Positions 57,565-64,000 of a stretch of 64,000 nt of DNA are shown here, one piece after another. The stretch is from CAIPVR01 sp049316905. Its GTDB lineage: Bacteria > Actinomycetota > Acidimicrobiia > Acidimicrobiales > Microtrichaceae. The position numbers were made by a program, and so were the translations under genes. Under the pieces are notes generated by a model. It saw nothing but the letters and a program-made list of their open reading frames with translations, was not told where the DNA came from and searched no databases. The stretch is from positions 10,850 to 74,849 of the forward strand of contig JBMOJH010000002.1 of the NCBI GenBank assembly GCA_049316905.1, read 5' to 3'. Within the stretch, counting starts at the first letter, position 1; each line of letters begins with the position of its first letter.

Positions 57565-58560
57565 GTGGATCGTGACGACCTCGACCGCTGGATCTCCACC
57601 GGCGACCTCGACGAGCTGCTCCGCGAGGTCGACCGCTGCGTGGACCGCGGCGACTGGACCGGCTTGGAGCGGCTGCGGGACCGGTCGCGGTCGGCGATCG
57701 AGCGCGGCCACCAGCTGTGGCCCGCGGCGTCGTTCGCCGAGTACCGGCTCGCGCTCGAGGCGCCCGGACCGGTGGCGGCCGCCGCCGTGGTCGAGGGCGC
57801 CGGGTGGTTCGCACCCGGACCGCTCACCGAGGTGCTCGCGCAGGGCCACGACTGGGACGAGCTCTCTGCCCATCTCATGCCGGGCCCCGCGCGCGACCTC
57901 GTGGCGCAGGAGCGGGTCCTGCGCGGCGAGGACCTGACCGGTCGCTGGGACGGGGAGCTGCCGCCCAGGTTGCTGGCCTGGGAACCCGGCTACGAGCTGG
58001 CCGAGTACCGGCCCGACGGCGAGGCCCGCATCCCGGCCCCGGAGTTGCCGGCGGCCACCACCCCGTTGCCCGGCGGGGCGCCCCCGGCCGGGTGCCCGGA
58101 CGGGCTCGACGGGGCCCGGGCGCTGACCGACGCCGTCCGGCACTGGGCCGACCACAGCGACGGGCGCGTGCGGGCCGTGTCGGTGGAGGGCACCGCGGCG
58201 GACGCGGTGCGCGCGGTGACCGCCCTCGGCGAGAACGACCGTGGCGCGGCCCCCACGACGGTCAGCATCGGCGTGGCCGACGCCGCGGCGCTGCTCGGGT
58301 GGGCCGCCGCGTCCGGCGGGGCGCACGGCCGGCGGCGCGGGGCGGCGACCGGGCGGTGGGAGGCGTGGTGGGCGCTCGCCGTGCTCACCGGCCTGGACGA
58401 CCACTGGCCGGTCGATCCGGGCCCCGCCGCGGAGGAGCTGCGGTGGTTCCGGTGGGCCGCGGGACCGGAGACCGGCTGGGTGTGCCGGCTCGCGGTGGAG
58501 GACCCCGACGACGGTCTGGCCTGGGCCCTCGACGCCACCGACCGCACCTCCGAGAAATAG
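57565..58560 (+). CDS. protein of unknown function, last gene of the phosphatase-DUF3090-kinase cluster
   Basis: A 331-residue soluble, Trp-rich, acidic protein with no family I recognise. The N-terminal third is helical (WISTGDLDELLREVDRCVDRGDWTGLERLRDRSRSAIERGHQLWPAASFAEYRLAL, broken here by helix ends). The C-terminal part alternates helices and strands (VRAVSVEGTAADAVRAVTALGENDRG; GRWEAWWALAVLTGLDDHWP). GTG at 57565 with GGAG 8 nt upstream, 18 nt after the kinase-like gene, hence the same operon. Not part of the core trio in mycobacteria or streptomycetes as I know it. Confidence 0.75.
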   Translation: MDRDDLDRWISTGDLDELLREVDRCVDRGDWTGLERLRDRSRSAIERGHQLWPAASFAEYRLALEAPGPVAAAAVVEGAGWFAPGPLTEVLAQGHDWDELSAHLMPGPARDLVAQERVLRGEDLTGRWDGELPPRLLAWEPGYELAEYRPDGEARIPAPELPAATTPLPGGAPPAGCPDGLDGARALTDAVRHWADHSDGRVRAVSVEGTAADAVRAVTALGENDRGAAPTTVSIGVADAAALLGWAAASGGAHGRRRGAATGRWEAWWALAVLTGLDDHWPVDPGPAAEELRWFRWAAGPETGWVCRLAVEDPDDGLAWALDATDRTSEK

Positions 58561-58569
58561 GGGTCCGCA

Positions 58570-58586
58570 ACGCCCGAAACGGGCGT
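58570..58586. terminator. bidirectional terminator
   Basis: ACGCCCG-AAA-CGGGCGT, 10 nt after the stop of the plus-strand gene and 29 nt from the convergent oxidase stop. Confidence 0.65.
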
Positions 58587-58614
58587 GCAGGATCCAGAGA
58601 ACCGGTGGGCCGGG

Positions 58615-59991
58615 TCAGGGACCGAGCACGCGGGTCAGGTAGGCGTTGCGGAAGGTGCGGTCGGGGTCCATCCGGTCGCGCAGCGCGAGGAACCCGTCCC
58701 ATCCCGGGTACACCGGCGCCAGATCGGCTGCGGTGCGGTGGTGGAGCTTGCCCCAGTGCGGCCGGCCGTCGAGTTCCGACAGCGCCGCCTCGACCCGCCG
58801 GAAGTACGGCTCGTGGGGCATGTCCCGGTACATGTGGACCGCCACGTACCCGCTGTCACGGCCCGACGCGGTGGAGAGCGTGATGTCGTCGCCGCGCACG
58901 GCCCGCACCTCCACCGGGAACGACACGGGGTGACCGAGCTCGCCGACGATGCGTCGCACGCGTTGCACGGCCTCGACCGTCGCCGCGAGCGGCACCGAGT
59001 ACTCCATCTCCACGAAGCGCACGTCACGCGGGGAGGCGAAGACCCGGTACGAGCGGTCGTTGTACTCGACCCGGCCCGAGGAGGGCAGCAGTCGGCTGAG
59101 CCGCGGCAGGGCCGACGGCCGGAGCGTGCCGAGCCGGTTCACGAGGCCGAAGGCCAGGTTGGGCCCCCACCGGTCCTGCACGAACTCGTCCCACCGCGAC
59201 CGAGGGGCCGGCGGCTCGTGGTTGCGGCGGTTCGTCTTGGTGAGCGCCCAGCCGGTGCCCGGCACCCAGAAGAACTCGAAGTGGTCGTGGTCGCGGACGA
59301 GGTCGTCGAAGGCCTCGAGCACCTCGTCCACCCGCCGCGGCTCCTCCACGGCGTGGAGGTGGAACGCCGGCACCACCCGCAGGGTCACCGTGGACAGCAC
59401 GCCCAGCGCGCCGATGCCGGCGCGGGCCGCGGCGAACACCTCGGGATGGCGGTCGGCCGAGCACTCGACGACCTCGCCGCGGCCGTCGACGATCCGGAGC
59501 CCGACGATCGCCGAGGACAGGTTGCGGAACCCGAGGCCGGTGCCGTGGGTGGCGGTGGCGGTGGCCCCGGCCACCGACTGCACGTCGATGTCGCCGAGGT
59601 TCTCGAGCGCCAGGCCCCGCGCCCACAGCGCGGCGGACAGCTCCCGCAGCCGGATCCCCGCCTGCACCGTCACCCGGCAGGCGTCGCGGTCCACCGACAG
59701 CACCCGACCGTACGCGGACAGGTCCAGCAGCACGCCGTCGGTGAGGGCGATGTCGGTGAAGGAGTGACCGGCCCCGACCGCCTTCACCGCCCGTCCCTGC
59801 TCCGCGGCGAGCGCCACGATGCGGCACAGCTCGGCCTCGGTGGTGGGGCGCAGCACCGGCACGCGGCACCGCTGGTTGCCCGCCCAGTTGGACCACCAGA
59901 CCGGACGTTCCGACCCGCCGCCACGCCCGGGCCCGGACGCGCCGGAGGCCCCCGTGAGGGGGCCTCCGGTCGGCACGTCGGTCGTGCTCAT
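58615..59991 (-). CDS. FAD-linked sugar-lactone oxidase (L-gulono/D-arabinono-1,4-lactone oxidase type)
   Basis: A 458-residue VAO-family flavoprotein. The FAD domain begins WSNWAGNQRCRVPVLRPTTEAELCRIV and has VGAGHSFTDIALTDGVLLDLSAYGRVL; GDIDVQSVAGATATATHGTGLG contacts the flavin. The C-terminal ALO domain ends in RPHWGKLHHRTAADLAPVYPGWDGFLALRDRMDP with the HWGK signature. It oxidises an aldonolactone or alditol. The only in-frame start before the conserved region is ATG 59991, so the first 30 residues (Gly/Ser/Pro-rich) are encoded over a terminator-like hairpin. Confidence 0.88.
   Translation of the reverse strand: MSTTDVPTGGPLTGASGASGPGRGGGSERPVWWSNWAGNQRCRVPVLRPTTEAELCRIVALAAEQGRAVKAVGAGHSFTDIALTDGVLLDLSAYGRVLSVDRDACRVTVQAGIRLRELSAALWARGLALENLGDIDVQSVAGATATATHGTGLGFRNLSSAIVGLRIVDGRGEVVECSADRHPEVFAAARAGIGALGVLSTVTLRVVPAFHLHAVEEPRRVDEVLEAFDDLVRDHDHFEFFWVPGTGWALTKTNRRNHEPPAPRSRWDEFVQDRWGPNLAFGLVNRLGTLRPSALPRLSRLLPSSGRVEYNDRSYRVFASPRDVRFVEMEYSVPLAATVEAVQRVRRIVGELGHPVSFPVEVRAVRGDDITLSTASGRDSGYVAVHMYRDMPHEPYFRRVEAALSELDGRPHWGKLHHRTAADLAPVYPGWDGFLALRDRMDPDRTFRNAYLTRVLGP
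59942..59969 (-). terminator. etfBA terminator lying within the start of the oxidase gene
   Basis: CCGGAGGCCCCC-GTGA-GGGGGCCTCCGG: a perfect 12-bp stem with a GTGA loop, 43 nt after the etfA stop. It overlaps codons 8-17 of the oxidase frame, so it may also limit oxidase transcription or translation. Confidence 0.7.
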
Positions 59992-60011
59992 GCGCTCGGC
60001 GACGGAACCGC

Positions 60012-60974
60012 TCAGCGGTTCTGCAGCGCCTCGATGAGCTTGGGCAGGACCTTGTTCACGTCGCCCACGATCCCGAGGTCGGCCACCGAGAAGATCGGGG
60101 CCTCCGGGTCCTTGTTGATGGCGATGATGTTCTTCGAGCCCTTCATGCCCACCAGGTGCTGGGTGGCGCCGGAGATGCCCGCCGCGATGTACACGTTGGG
60201 CTTCACGACCTTGCCGGTCTGGCCCACCTGGTACGAGTAGGGCACCCAGCCGGCGTCGACGATCGCCCGGGACGCACCCGGCGCGGCGCCGAGGGCCTTG
60301 GCGAGGTCCTCCACCATCTGGAACTTCTCGCTCTCACCGAGGCCACGGCCGCCGGAGACGACGATGTCGGCGTCGTCGAGCGACGGGCCCGTCTTCTCCT
60401 CGACGAAGCGGTTGGTGACCACCGCGGCGCCGGTGGCACCGAGGTCGCCCACGGCCAGCTCGGACACCGCCGCGGGGCCGCCGCCGGACTCCTCCGCGGC
60501 GAACGACTTCGGGCGCACCAGGAAGATGTTCACCTTGTCGGTGGTGAACTTGGTGATCACGTCGGTGGTGCCGCCGAAGATCGGCTCCACACCGGCGAGG
60601 CCGCCGTCGCGCTCCACGAGGTCGACCACGTTGGTGATGACCGGCGCGTCGACCTTCACCGACAGGCGCCCGGCCACGTCGCGGCCCTCGTAGCTGGTGG
60701 CGAGCAGCACGGCGTCGGGGCCGTTGCCGGCCGCGACCGCACCGGCGATGGCGGAGGCCACGGCTGGACCGAGGAGCTTGCCATCGGTGCCGTTCACCTG
60801 GTGCACGGCGGTGGCGCCGTGGGCACCGGCCGCGGCGGCCACGTCATCGGCGGCCACGGTCACGACCTCGACGGTGTCCGCGAGGGACCGCGCCTTGGTG
60901 AGCATCTCGAGGGTGGTGTTGGACACCTTGCCGTCCGCCGCCTCGGCGAACACCCAGATCTTGGAAACCGTCAT
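60012..60974 (-). CDS. etfA: electron transfer flavoprotein alpha subunit
   Basis: The 320-residue EtfA holds the FAD that carries electrons from acyl-CoA dehydrogenases to the respiratory chain. The C-terminal FAD domain is clear: VSGGRGLGESEKFQMVEDLAKALGAA, SRAIVDAGWVPYSYQVGQTGKVVKPNVYIAAGISGATQHLVGM, and INKDPEAPIFSVADLGIVGD. It starts 30 nt after etfB in the usual order. Confidence 0.96.
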   Translation of the reverse strand: MTVSKIWVFAEAADGKVSNTTLEMLTKARSLADTVEVVTVAADDVAAAAGAHGATAVHQVNGTDGKLLGPAVASAIAGAVAAGNGPDAVLLATSYEGRDVAGRLSVKVDAPVITNVVDLVERDGGLAGVEPIFGGTTDVITKFTTDKVNIFLVRPKSFAAEESGGGPAAVSELAVGDLGATGAAVVTNRFVEEKTGPSLDDADIVVSGGRGLGESEKFQMVEDLAKALGAAPGASRAIVDAGWVPYSYQVGQTGKVVKPNVYIAAGISGATQHLVGMKGSKNIIAINKDPEAPIFSVADLGIVGDVNKVLPKLIEALQNR

Positions 60975-61004
60975 GTCTCAGTCCTCTTCTCTCAGGTGTC
61001 CGGC

Positions 61005-61787
61005 TCAGATGATCTTCATCTCGGCGAGGTAGTCCACGACCTTCTGGAAGCCCTCACCGTCGTCCTCGATGATCGTCCCGGCCTCGCGGGCCTCGGCCTC
61101 GGCGACCTCGACGATCTCCTGGCCGCCACCGGCCCAGCCGACGGAGCCGGCGTCGATGCCCAGGTCCGCGACGGTGACCTCGTCGACCGGCTTGGACTTC
61201 GCGGCCATGATCCCCTTGAACGACGGGTACCGGGGCTCCACCACACCGGCGGTCACGGAGACCACCGCGGGGAGCGGGCACTCGACGTCGTCGTAGCCGG
61301 CCTCGGTCTGGCGCTGCACCTTGGCGGAGCCGCCGTCGATGTTGATCGACTTGGCGAACGTGACCGACGGGAGGCCGAGCAGCTCGGCGACCTGCTCGGG
61401 CACGGTGCCGGTGTAGCCGTCGGAGGACTCGGTGGCGGTGAGGATCAGATCCGCGGAGCCGGCCCGCTCGATCGCCTTGGCGAGCACCTTCGAGGTCCCC
61501 AGGGCGTCGGTGCCCTTCAGCGCGTCGTCGGAGACGAGCACGGCCTTGGCCGCACCCATCGCCAGCGCGGTGCGCAGGCCACCGACCTCGCTGTTCGGCG
61601 CCATGGAGACCAGCGTCACCTCGCCGCCGCCGGCGGCGTCCACCAGCTGCAGCGCCATCTCGACGCCGTAGCTGTCGGACTCGTCGAGAATGAGCTTGCC
61701 GTCCCGCTTGAGGGTCTTGGTCGAGGGATCCAACGCGCCCGGGTCGGCCGGGTCGGGGATCTGCTTCACACACACGACGACGTTCAT
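61005..61787 (-). CDS. etfB: electron transfer flavoprotein beta subunit
   Basis: The 260-residue EtfB binds AMP and pairs with EtfA. MNVVVCVKQIPDP opens it, ILDESDSYGVEMALQL and LTATESSDGYTGTVPEQVAELLGLP are typical, and VVEPRYPSFKGIMAAKSKPVDEV is the docking region near the C-terminus. The start is ATG 61787; the longer open frame upstream has no homology. It would serve the acyl-CoA dehydrogenase in this window among others. Confidence 0.96.
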   Translation of the reverse strand: MNVVVCVKQIPDPADPGALDPSTKTLKRDGKLILDESDSYGVEMALQLVDAAGGGEVTLVSMAPNSEVGGLRTALAMGAAKAVLVSDDALKGTDALGTSKVLAKAIERAGSADLILTATESSDGYTGTVPEQVAELLGLPSVTFAKSINIDGGSAKVQRQTEAGYDDVECPLPAVVSVTAGVVEPRYPSFKGIMAAKSKPVDEVTVADLGIDAGSVGWAGGGQEIVEVAEAEAREAGTIIEDDGEGFQKVVDYLAEMKII

Positions 61788-61857
61788 GGCCGGAAGTTTG
61801 CCGCGGGCTACCCGCCGGTAACAAAAGCACCCGGCTCGCCCGCCACGGCGACGGTCG

Positions 61858-62859
61858 GTGAGACTCCCGGCCGTGCTGGTGCACCTCCTGCTGAACACCC
61901 GGGCGTCGTCGGTGACGCCCGACGCGGTGGAGGCGGTGCGCGACGCCCTGGCCGCCCGCCACGAGGTGGCGCTCGCCCCCACCCGCGCCCCCCGCCACGC
62001 CGCCGAGCTCGCCGCCGACGCCCGCGCCGCGGGCGCGGGCTGCGTCGCGGTGCTCGGCGGTGACGGCACGATGAACGAGGCCGCAGGCGCGCTGGTGGGC
62101 GGGGACTGCGCCGTGGCCCCGCTGCCCGGCGGGTCCACCAGCGTGCTGTCGAGGTCGCTCGGCTACCCGGGCGACCCGGCGGCGGCCGCTGCGGCGGTGG
62201 CCGCGGCGCTCGAGGCCGGGCACGTGGATCGCATCGGCGTGGGCCTCGCCGAGCCCGCCGGTGGCGAGGGCCGCCACTTCGTCTGCCACGTGGGGATCGG
62301 CTGGGACGCGGCGCTGGTGGCCGAGGTGGAGCGGTACCGGCGGCGGCTGCACCGTGCCAACCACGCCCTGTTCGTGGCCGCGGGGCTCCGCACCTTCTTC
62401 GCGGGCTACGACCGCGCCGAGCCCCACTTCACGGTCTCGTTCCCGGGCCGGGCGCACCCGCACTCGGTGGAGGGCGCGTTCAGCCTGGTGCTCAACAGCG
62501 ACCCCTACACCTTCGTGGGGTCGCGGCCGTTCGTGGTGGCCCCCGCCGCGGACCGCCACCGACCGTTCGCCGTGGCCACGGTGCGCGACATGGCCGCGCT
62601 GCCGTTCCTGCGGACCATGGCCGGCGCGTTGCGCGGGAAGGGCCTGCGGCCGTCGGCCAACCTCGACACCCGCGAGGACGTGTCGGAGGTGGTGTTCACC
62701 CGGCGGACGACCATGCCGTACCAGCTCGACGGCGACCTCATCGGCGACGTCGCCGAGCTCCGCGTGCGCCACCTCCCCGACGCGCTGCCGGTGGTGGTGC
62801 CGGACGCGGACGACCTCAGCGACCCAGGGCGCCCAGGGCCGCCGCTGGCACGTTGGTGA
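61858..62859 (+). CDS. diacylglycerol kinase-family lipid kinase
   Basis: A 333-residue soluble kinase of the DagK/YegS family. GGDGTMNE (67-74) is the nucleotide loop, PLPGGSTSVLSRSLGYP the second motif, and QLDGDLIGD the C-terminal signature. Such enzymes phosphorylate diacylglycerol, sphingosine-like or related lipids. The GTG at 61858 is listed; GTG at 61873 (leading into VLVHLLLNTRA) is equally plausible. Its 3' end overlaps the convergent glycerophosphodiesterase by 44 bp, so both products are encoded on opposite strands there. Confidence 0.88.
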   Translation: MRLPAVLVHLLLNTRASSVTPDAVEAVRDALAARHEVALAPTRAPRHAAELAADARAAGAGCVAVLGGDGTMNEAAGALVGGDCAVAPLPGGSTSVLSRSLGYPGDPAAAAAAVAAALEAGHVDRIGVGLAEPAGGEGRHFVCHVGIGWDAALVAEVERYRRRLHRANHALFVAAGLRTFFAGYDRAEPHFTVSFPGRAHPHSVEGAFSLVLNSDPYTFVGSRPFVVAPAADRHRPFAVATVRDMAALPFLRTMAGALRGKGLRPSANLDTREDVSEVVFTRRTTMPYQLDGDLIGDVAELRVRHLPDALPVVVPDADDLSDPGRPGPPLARW

Positions 62860-63532
62860 TCACGGCGTCGACGCCGAGCGCGGCCAGCTCGGCCACCCGG
62901 CCGGGGTCGTCGACGGTCCAGGTGTTCACCGCCAACCCGAGCCCCCGGCACCGCGCCATCAGCTCCTCGTCGACGAACGGGTCCCACGGATGGAGCGCGC
63001 CGTGGCCGGCCGCGGCTGCGGCCTCGGGGGCGTCCGGCCATGCGTTCAGGTCGAACAGCAGCTGACCGGTGGCGAGCGACGGGTCGGCCGCCTTCACCGC
63101 GGCGAGGGTCGCCACGTCGAAGCTCGACACCAGGATCCGGTCCTCCGCGCCCGCCGCGGCCCGCCGCCGCAGTTCGTCCACCACGGCGACCGCCGGGGCG
63201 GTCGACCACTCGACCCCGTCGCCGAGGTCGCCGGGGGTGTTCTTGATCTCGACGTTGACCAGCGCGGCGCGGCAGACGTCGAGCACCTCGGACAGGAGGG
63301 GCACGCCGTCGGGACGGTCGCCCGCGGGGGTGGACCACACCGTTCGCCCGTCGCGATACCACGCATCGTGGTGGATGATCAGGGAGCCGTCCTCCACCAG
63401 GCGGACGTCGAGTTCGACGCCGTCGGCCCCCTGTTCCAGGGCGGCCGCGAAGGCCTCCAGGGTGTTCTCGGGGTGGTCGGACGACGCCCCTCGGTGGCCG
63501 AGAACGGCAGTTGGTGACCCGCTCGTCATCAT
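62816..63532 (-). CDS. glycerophosphodiester phosphodiesterase
   Basis: A 238-residue GDPD-family TIM-barrel enzyme that hydrolyses glycerophosphodiesters to sn-glycerol-3-phosphate and an alcohol. HRG (13-15, LGHRGASSDHPENTLEAF), VELDV with Glu40 and Asp42, and HHD (54-56) form the catalytic and metal site; VNVEIKN is a further ligand strand. No signal peptide, so cytoplasmic. Convergent with the lipid kinase (44-bp overlap) and divergent from whiB. Confidence 0.93.
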   Translation of the reverse strand: MMTSGSPTAVLGHRGASSDHPENTLEAFAAALEQGADGVELDVRLVEDGSLIIHHDAWYRDGRTVWSTPAGDRPDGVPLLSEVLDVCRAALVNVEIKNTPGDLGDGVEWSTAPAVAVVDELRRRAAAGAEDRILVSSFDVATLAAVKAADPSLATGQLLFDLNAWPDAPEAAAAAGHGALHPWDPFVDEELMARCRGLGLAVNTWTVDDPGRVAELAALGVDAVITNVPAAALGALGR

Positions 63533-63546
63533 GAGGAAACTTTTCC

Positions 63547-63575
63547 TTTACACGGAGGGTGGTCGGCAGTACTTT
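63547..63575 (+). promoter_or_regulatory. sigma-A promoter of the whiB gene
   Basis: TTTACA (63547-63552), a 17-nt spacer and TACTTT (63570-63575). Initiation near 63582 gives a leader of about 105 nt. The region is markedly AT-richer than its surroundings. Confidence 0.6.
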
Positions 63576-63580
63576 CGAGC

Positions 63581-63598
63581 TTGTTCACGGATTCACAA
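63581..63598. promoter_or_regulatory. degenerate Rex-like palindrome at the whiB transcription start
   Basis: TTGTTCA-CGGA-TTCACAA has the 7-4-7 layout of a Rex box, with one perfect half-site (TTCACAA) and one with two mismatches. It sits right at the predicted start of transcription. Weaker than the site at 19713-19730. Confidence 0.35.
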
Positions 63599-63687
63599 GT
63601 TCCCAGCCCCTCGGCGGGAAACCCGAATCCACCCGATCATGCACCGGACGGGCCTCGGCGCGTCCACGACCCCCGACGGAGGATCCT

Positions 63688-63993
63688 GTGGCCCTCACCT
63701 CCAGCCGCAGCCTGAACACGGCACTGGACGACTGGCGGGCGGAGTCCGCCTGCCGCGACACCGACCCGGCGCTCTTCTTCCCGGTCGGCACCACCGGCCC
63801 TGCGCTCGAGCAGATCGCGGCGGCCAAGGCCGTGTGCGACGCCTGTGACGCCAAGACCGAGTGTCTCGAGTTCGCCCTGAGCACGAACCAGGACTCCGGC
63901 GTGTGGGGCGGCACCTCCGAGGAGGAGCGCCGCAAGCTGCGCCGTGCCTGGGTCGCCGCCCAGCGCAAGCAGCAGCAGGCCGCCGCCGTCTGA
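63688..63993 (+). CDS. WhiB-family iron-sulfur transcription regulator
   Basis: A 101-residue Wbl protein. The four cluster cysteines are C22 (ACRDTDPALFF), C50, C53 and C59 (VCDACDAKTEC), which hold a [4Fe-4S] cluster sensing NO or oxygen. GVWGGTSEEERRKLRR is the beta-turn and basic region that contacts sigma-A or DNA. The compact size and short tail resemble WhiB1/WblE-type members, though the subgroup is not certain. The GTG at 63688 follows GGAGGA; upstream frame is non-homologous. Confidence 0.93.
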   Translation: MALTSSRSLNTALDDWRAESACRDTDPALFFPVGTTGPALEQIAAAKAVCDACDAKTECLEFALSTNQDSGVWGGTSEEERRKLRRAWVAAQRKQQQAAAV

Positions 63994-64000
63994 GGCAGTG

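Overview
The window is about 70% GC chromosomal DNA from an actinobacterium. Three things point to a deep-branching class, most likely Acidimicrobiia (an inference): separate b and b' ATP synthase subunits instead of a mycobacterial-type b-delta fusion, a WhiB protein and an F420-type oxidoreductase, and several proteins I can match to no named family. Nearly all the DNA is coding. I see no insertion sequence, phage, CRISPR array or integrase. One tRNA gene, tRNA-Arg(CCG), is present.

The backbone is an old actinobacterial gene order known from mycobacteria (argS-lysA-hom-thrC-thrB-rho-rpmE-prfA-prmC ... wecA-atp operon ... murA). It is read right to left here, and lineage-specific genes have been inserted into it. 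Region 1-11.2 kb: end of meaB, a NifU-type scaffold, murA with the fosfomycin-insensitive Asp active site, an MFS carrier, an alpha/beta hydrolase with a J-domain protein, an acidic tandem-domain protein, glpX, a MarR regulator facing a DrrAB-type ABC exporter, an SDR oxidoreductase and a 2H-phosphoesterase/GNAT fusion. Region 11.2-19.8 kb: the complete F1Fo ATP synthase operon (Z-I-a-c-b'-b-delta-alpha-gamma-beta-epsilon), with a Rex-type palindrome lying on its promoter. Region 19.8-27.6 kb: a branched-chain amino acid-type ABC importer with fused LivH-LivM permease, divergent from a D-aminoacylase-type amidohydrolase. Region 27.6-35.1 kb: wecA and a polyprenyl-phosphate sugar transferase (cell-surface glycan initiation), glyA, a thiolase-like protein lacking the catalytic Cys, a cyclic-nucleotide-binding protein and a zinc alcohol dehydrogenase.

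Region 35.1-40.7 kb: rho-rpmE-unknown-prfA-prmC, a transcription/translation termination operon whose Rho has a long disordered, Gln/Gly/Arg-rich insert. Region 40.7-49.6 kb: a TetR/MFS pair with twin operators, then argS-lysA-hom-thrC-apgM, in which a phosphoglycerate-mutase-like gene stands exactly where thrB is expected. Region 49.6-64 kb: tRNA-Arg, an LCP cell-wall ligase, a divergent acyl-CoA dehydrogenase/FrhB pair sharing a palindrome, a small lipoprotein, a family 5 uracil-DNA glycosylase divergent from a conserved but uncharacterised phosphatase-DUF3090-kinase-like cluster, an FAD sugar-lactone oxidase, etfBA, a diacylglycerol-kinase-type lipid kinase overlapping a glycerophosphodiesterase, and a WhiB regulator.

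Two expression habits recur. Many promoters have a TAnnnT hexamer 6-7 nt before the start codon, suggesting leaderless mRNAs. Genes within operons often overlap by 4 nt (ATGA, GTGA, once CTGA).
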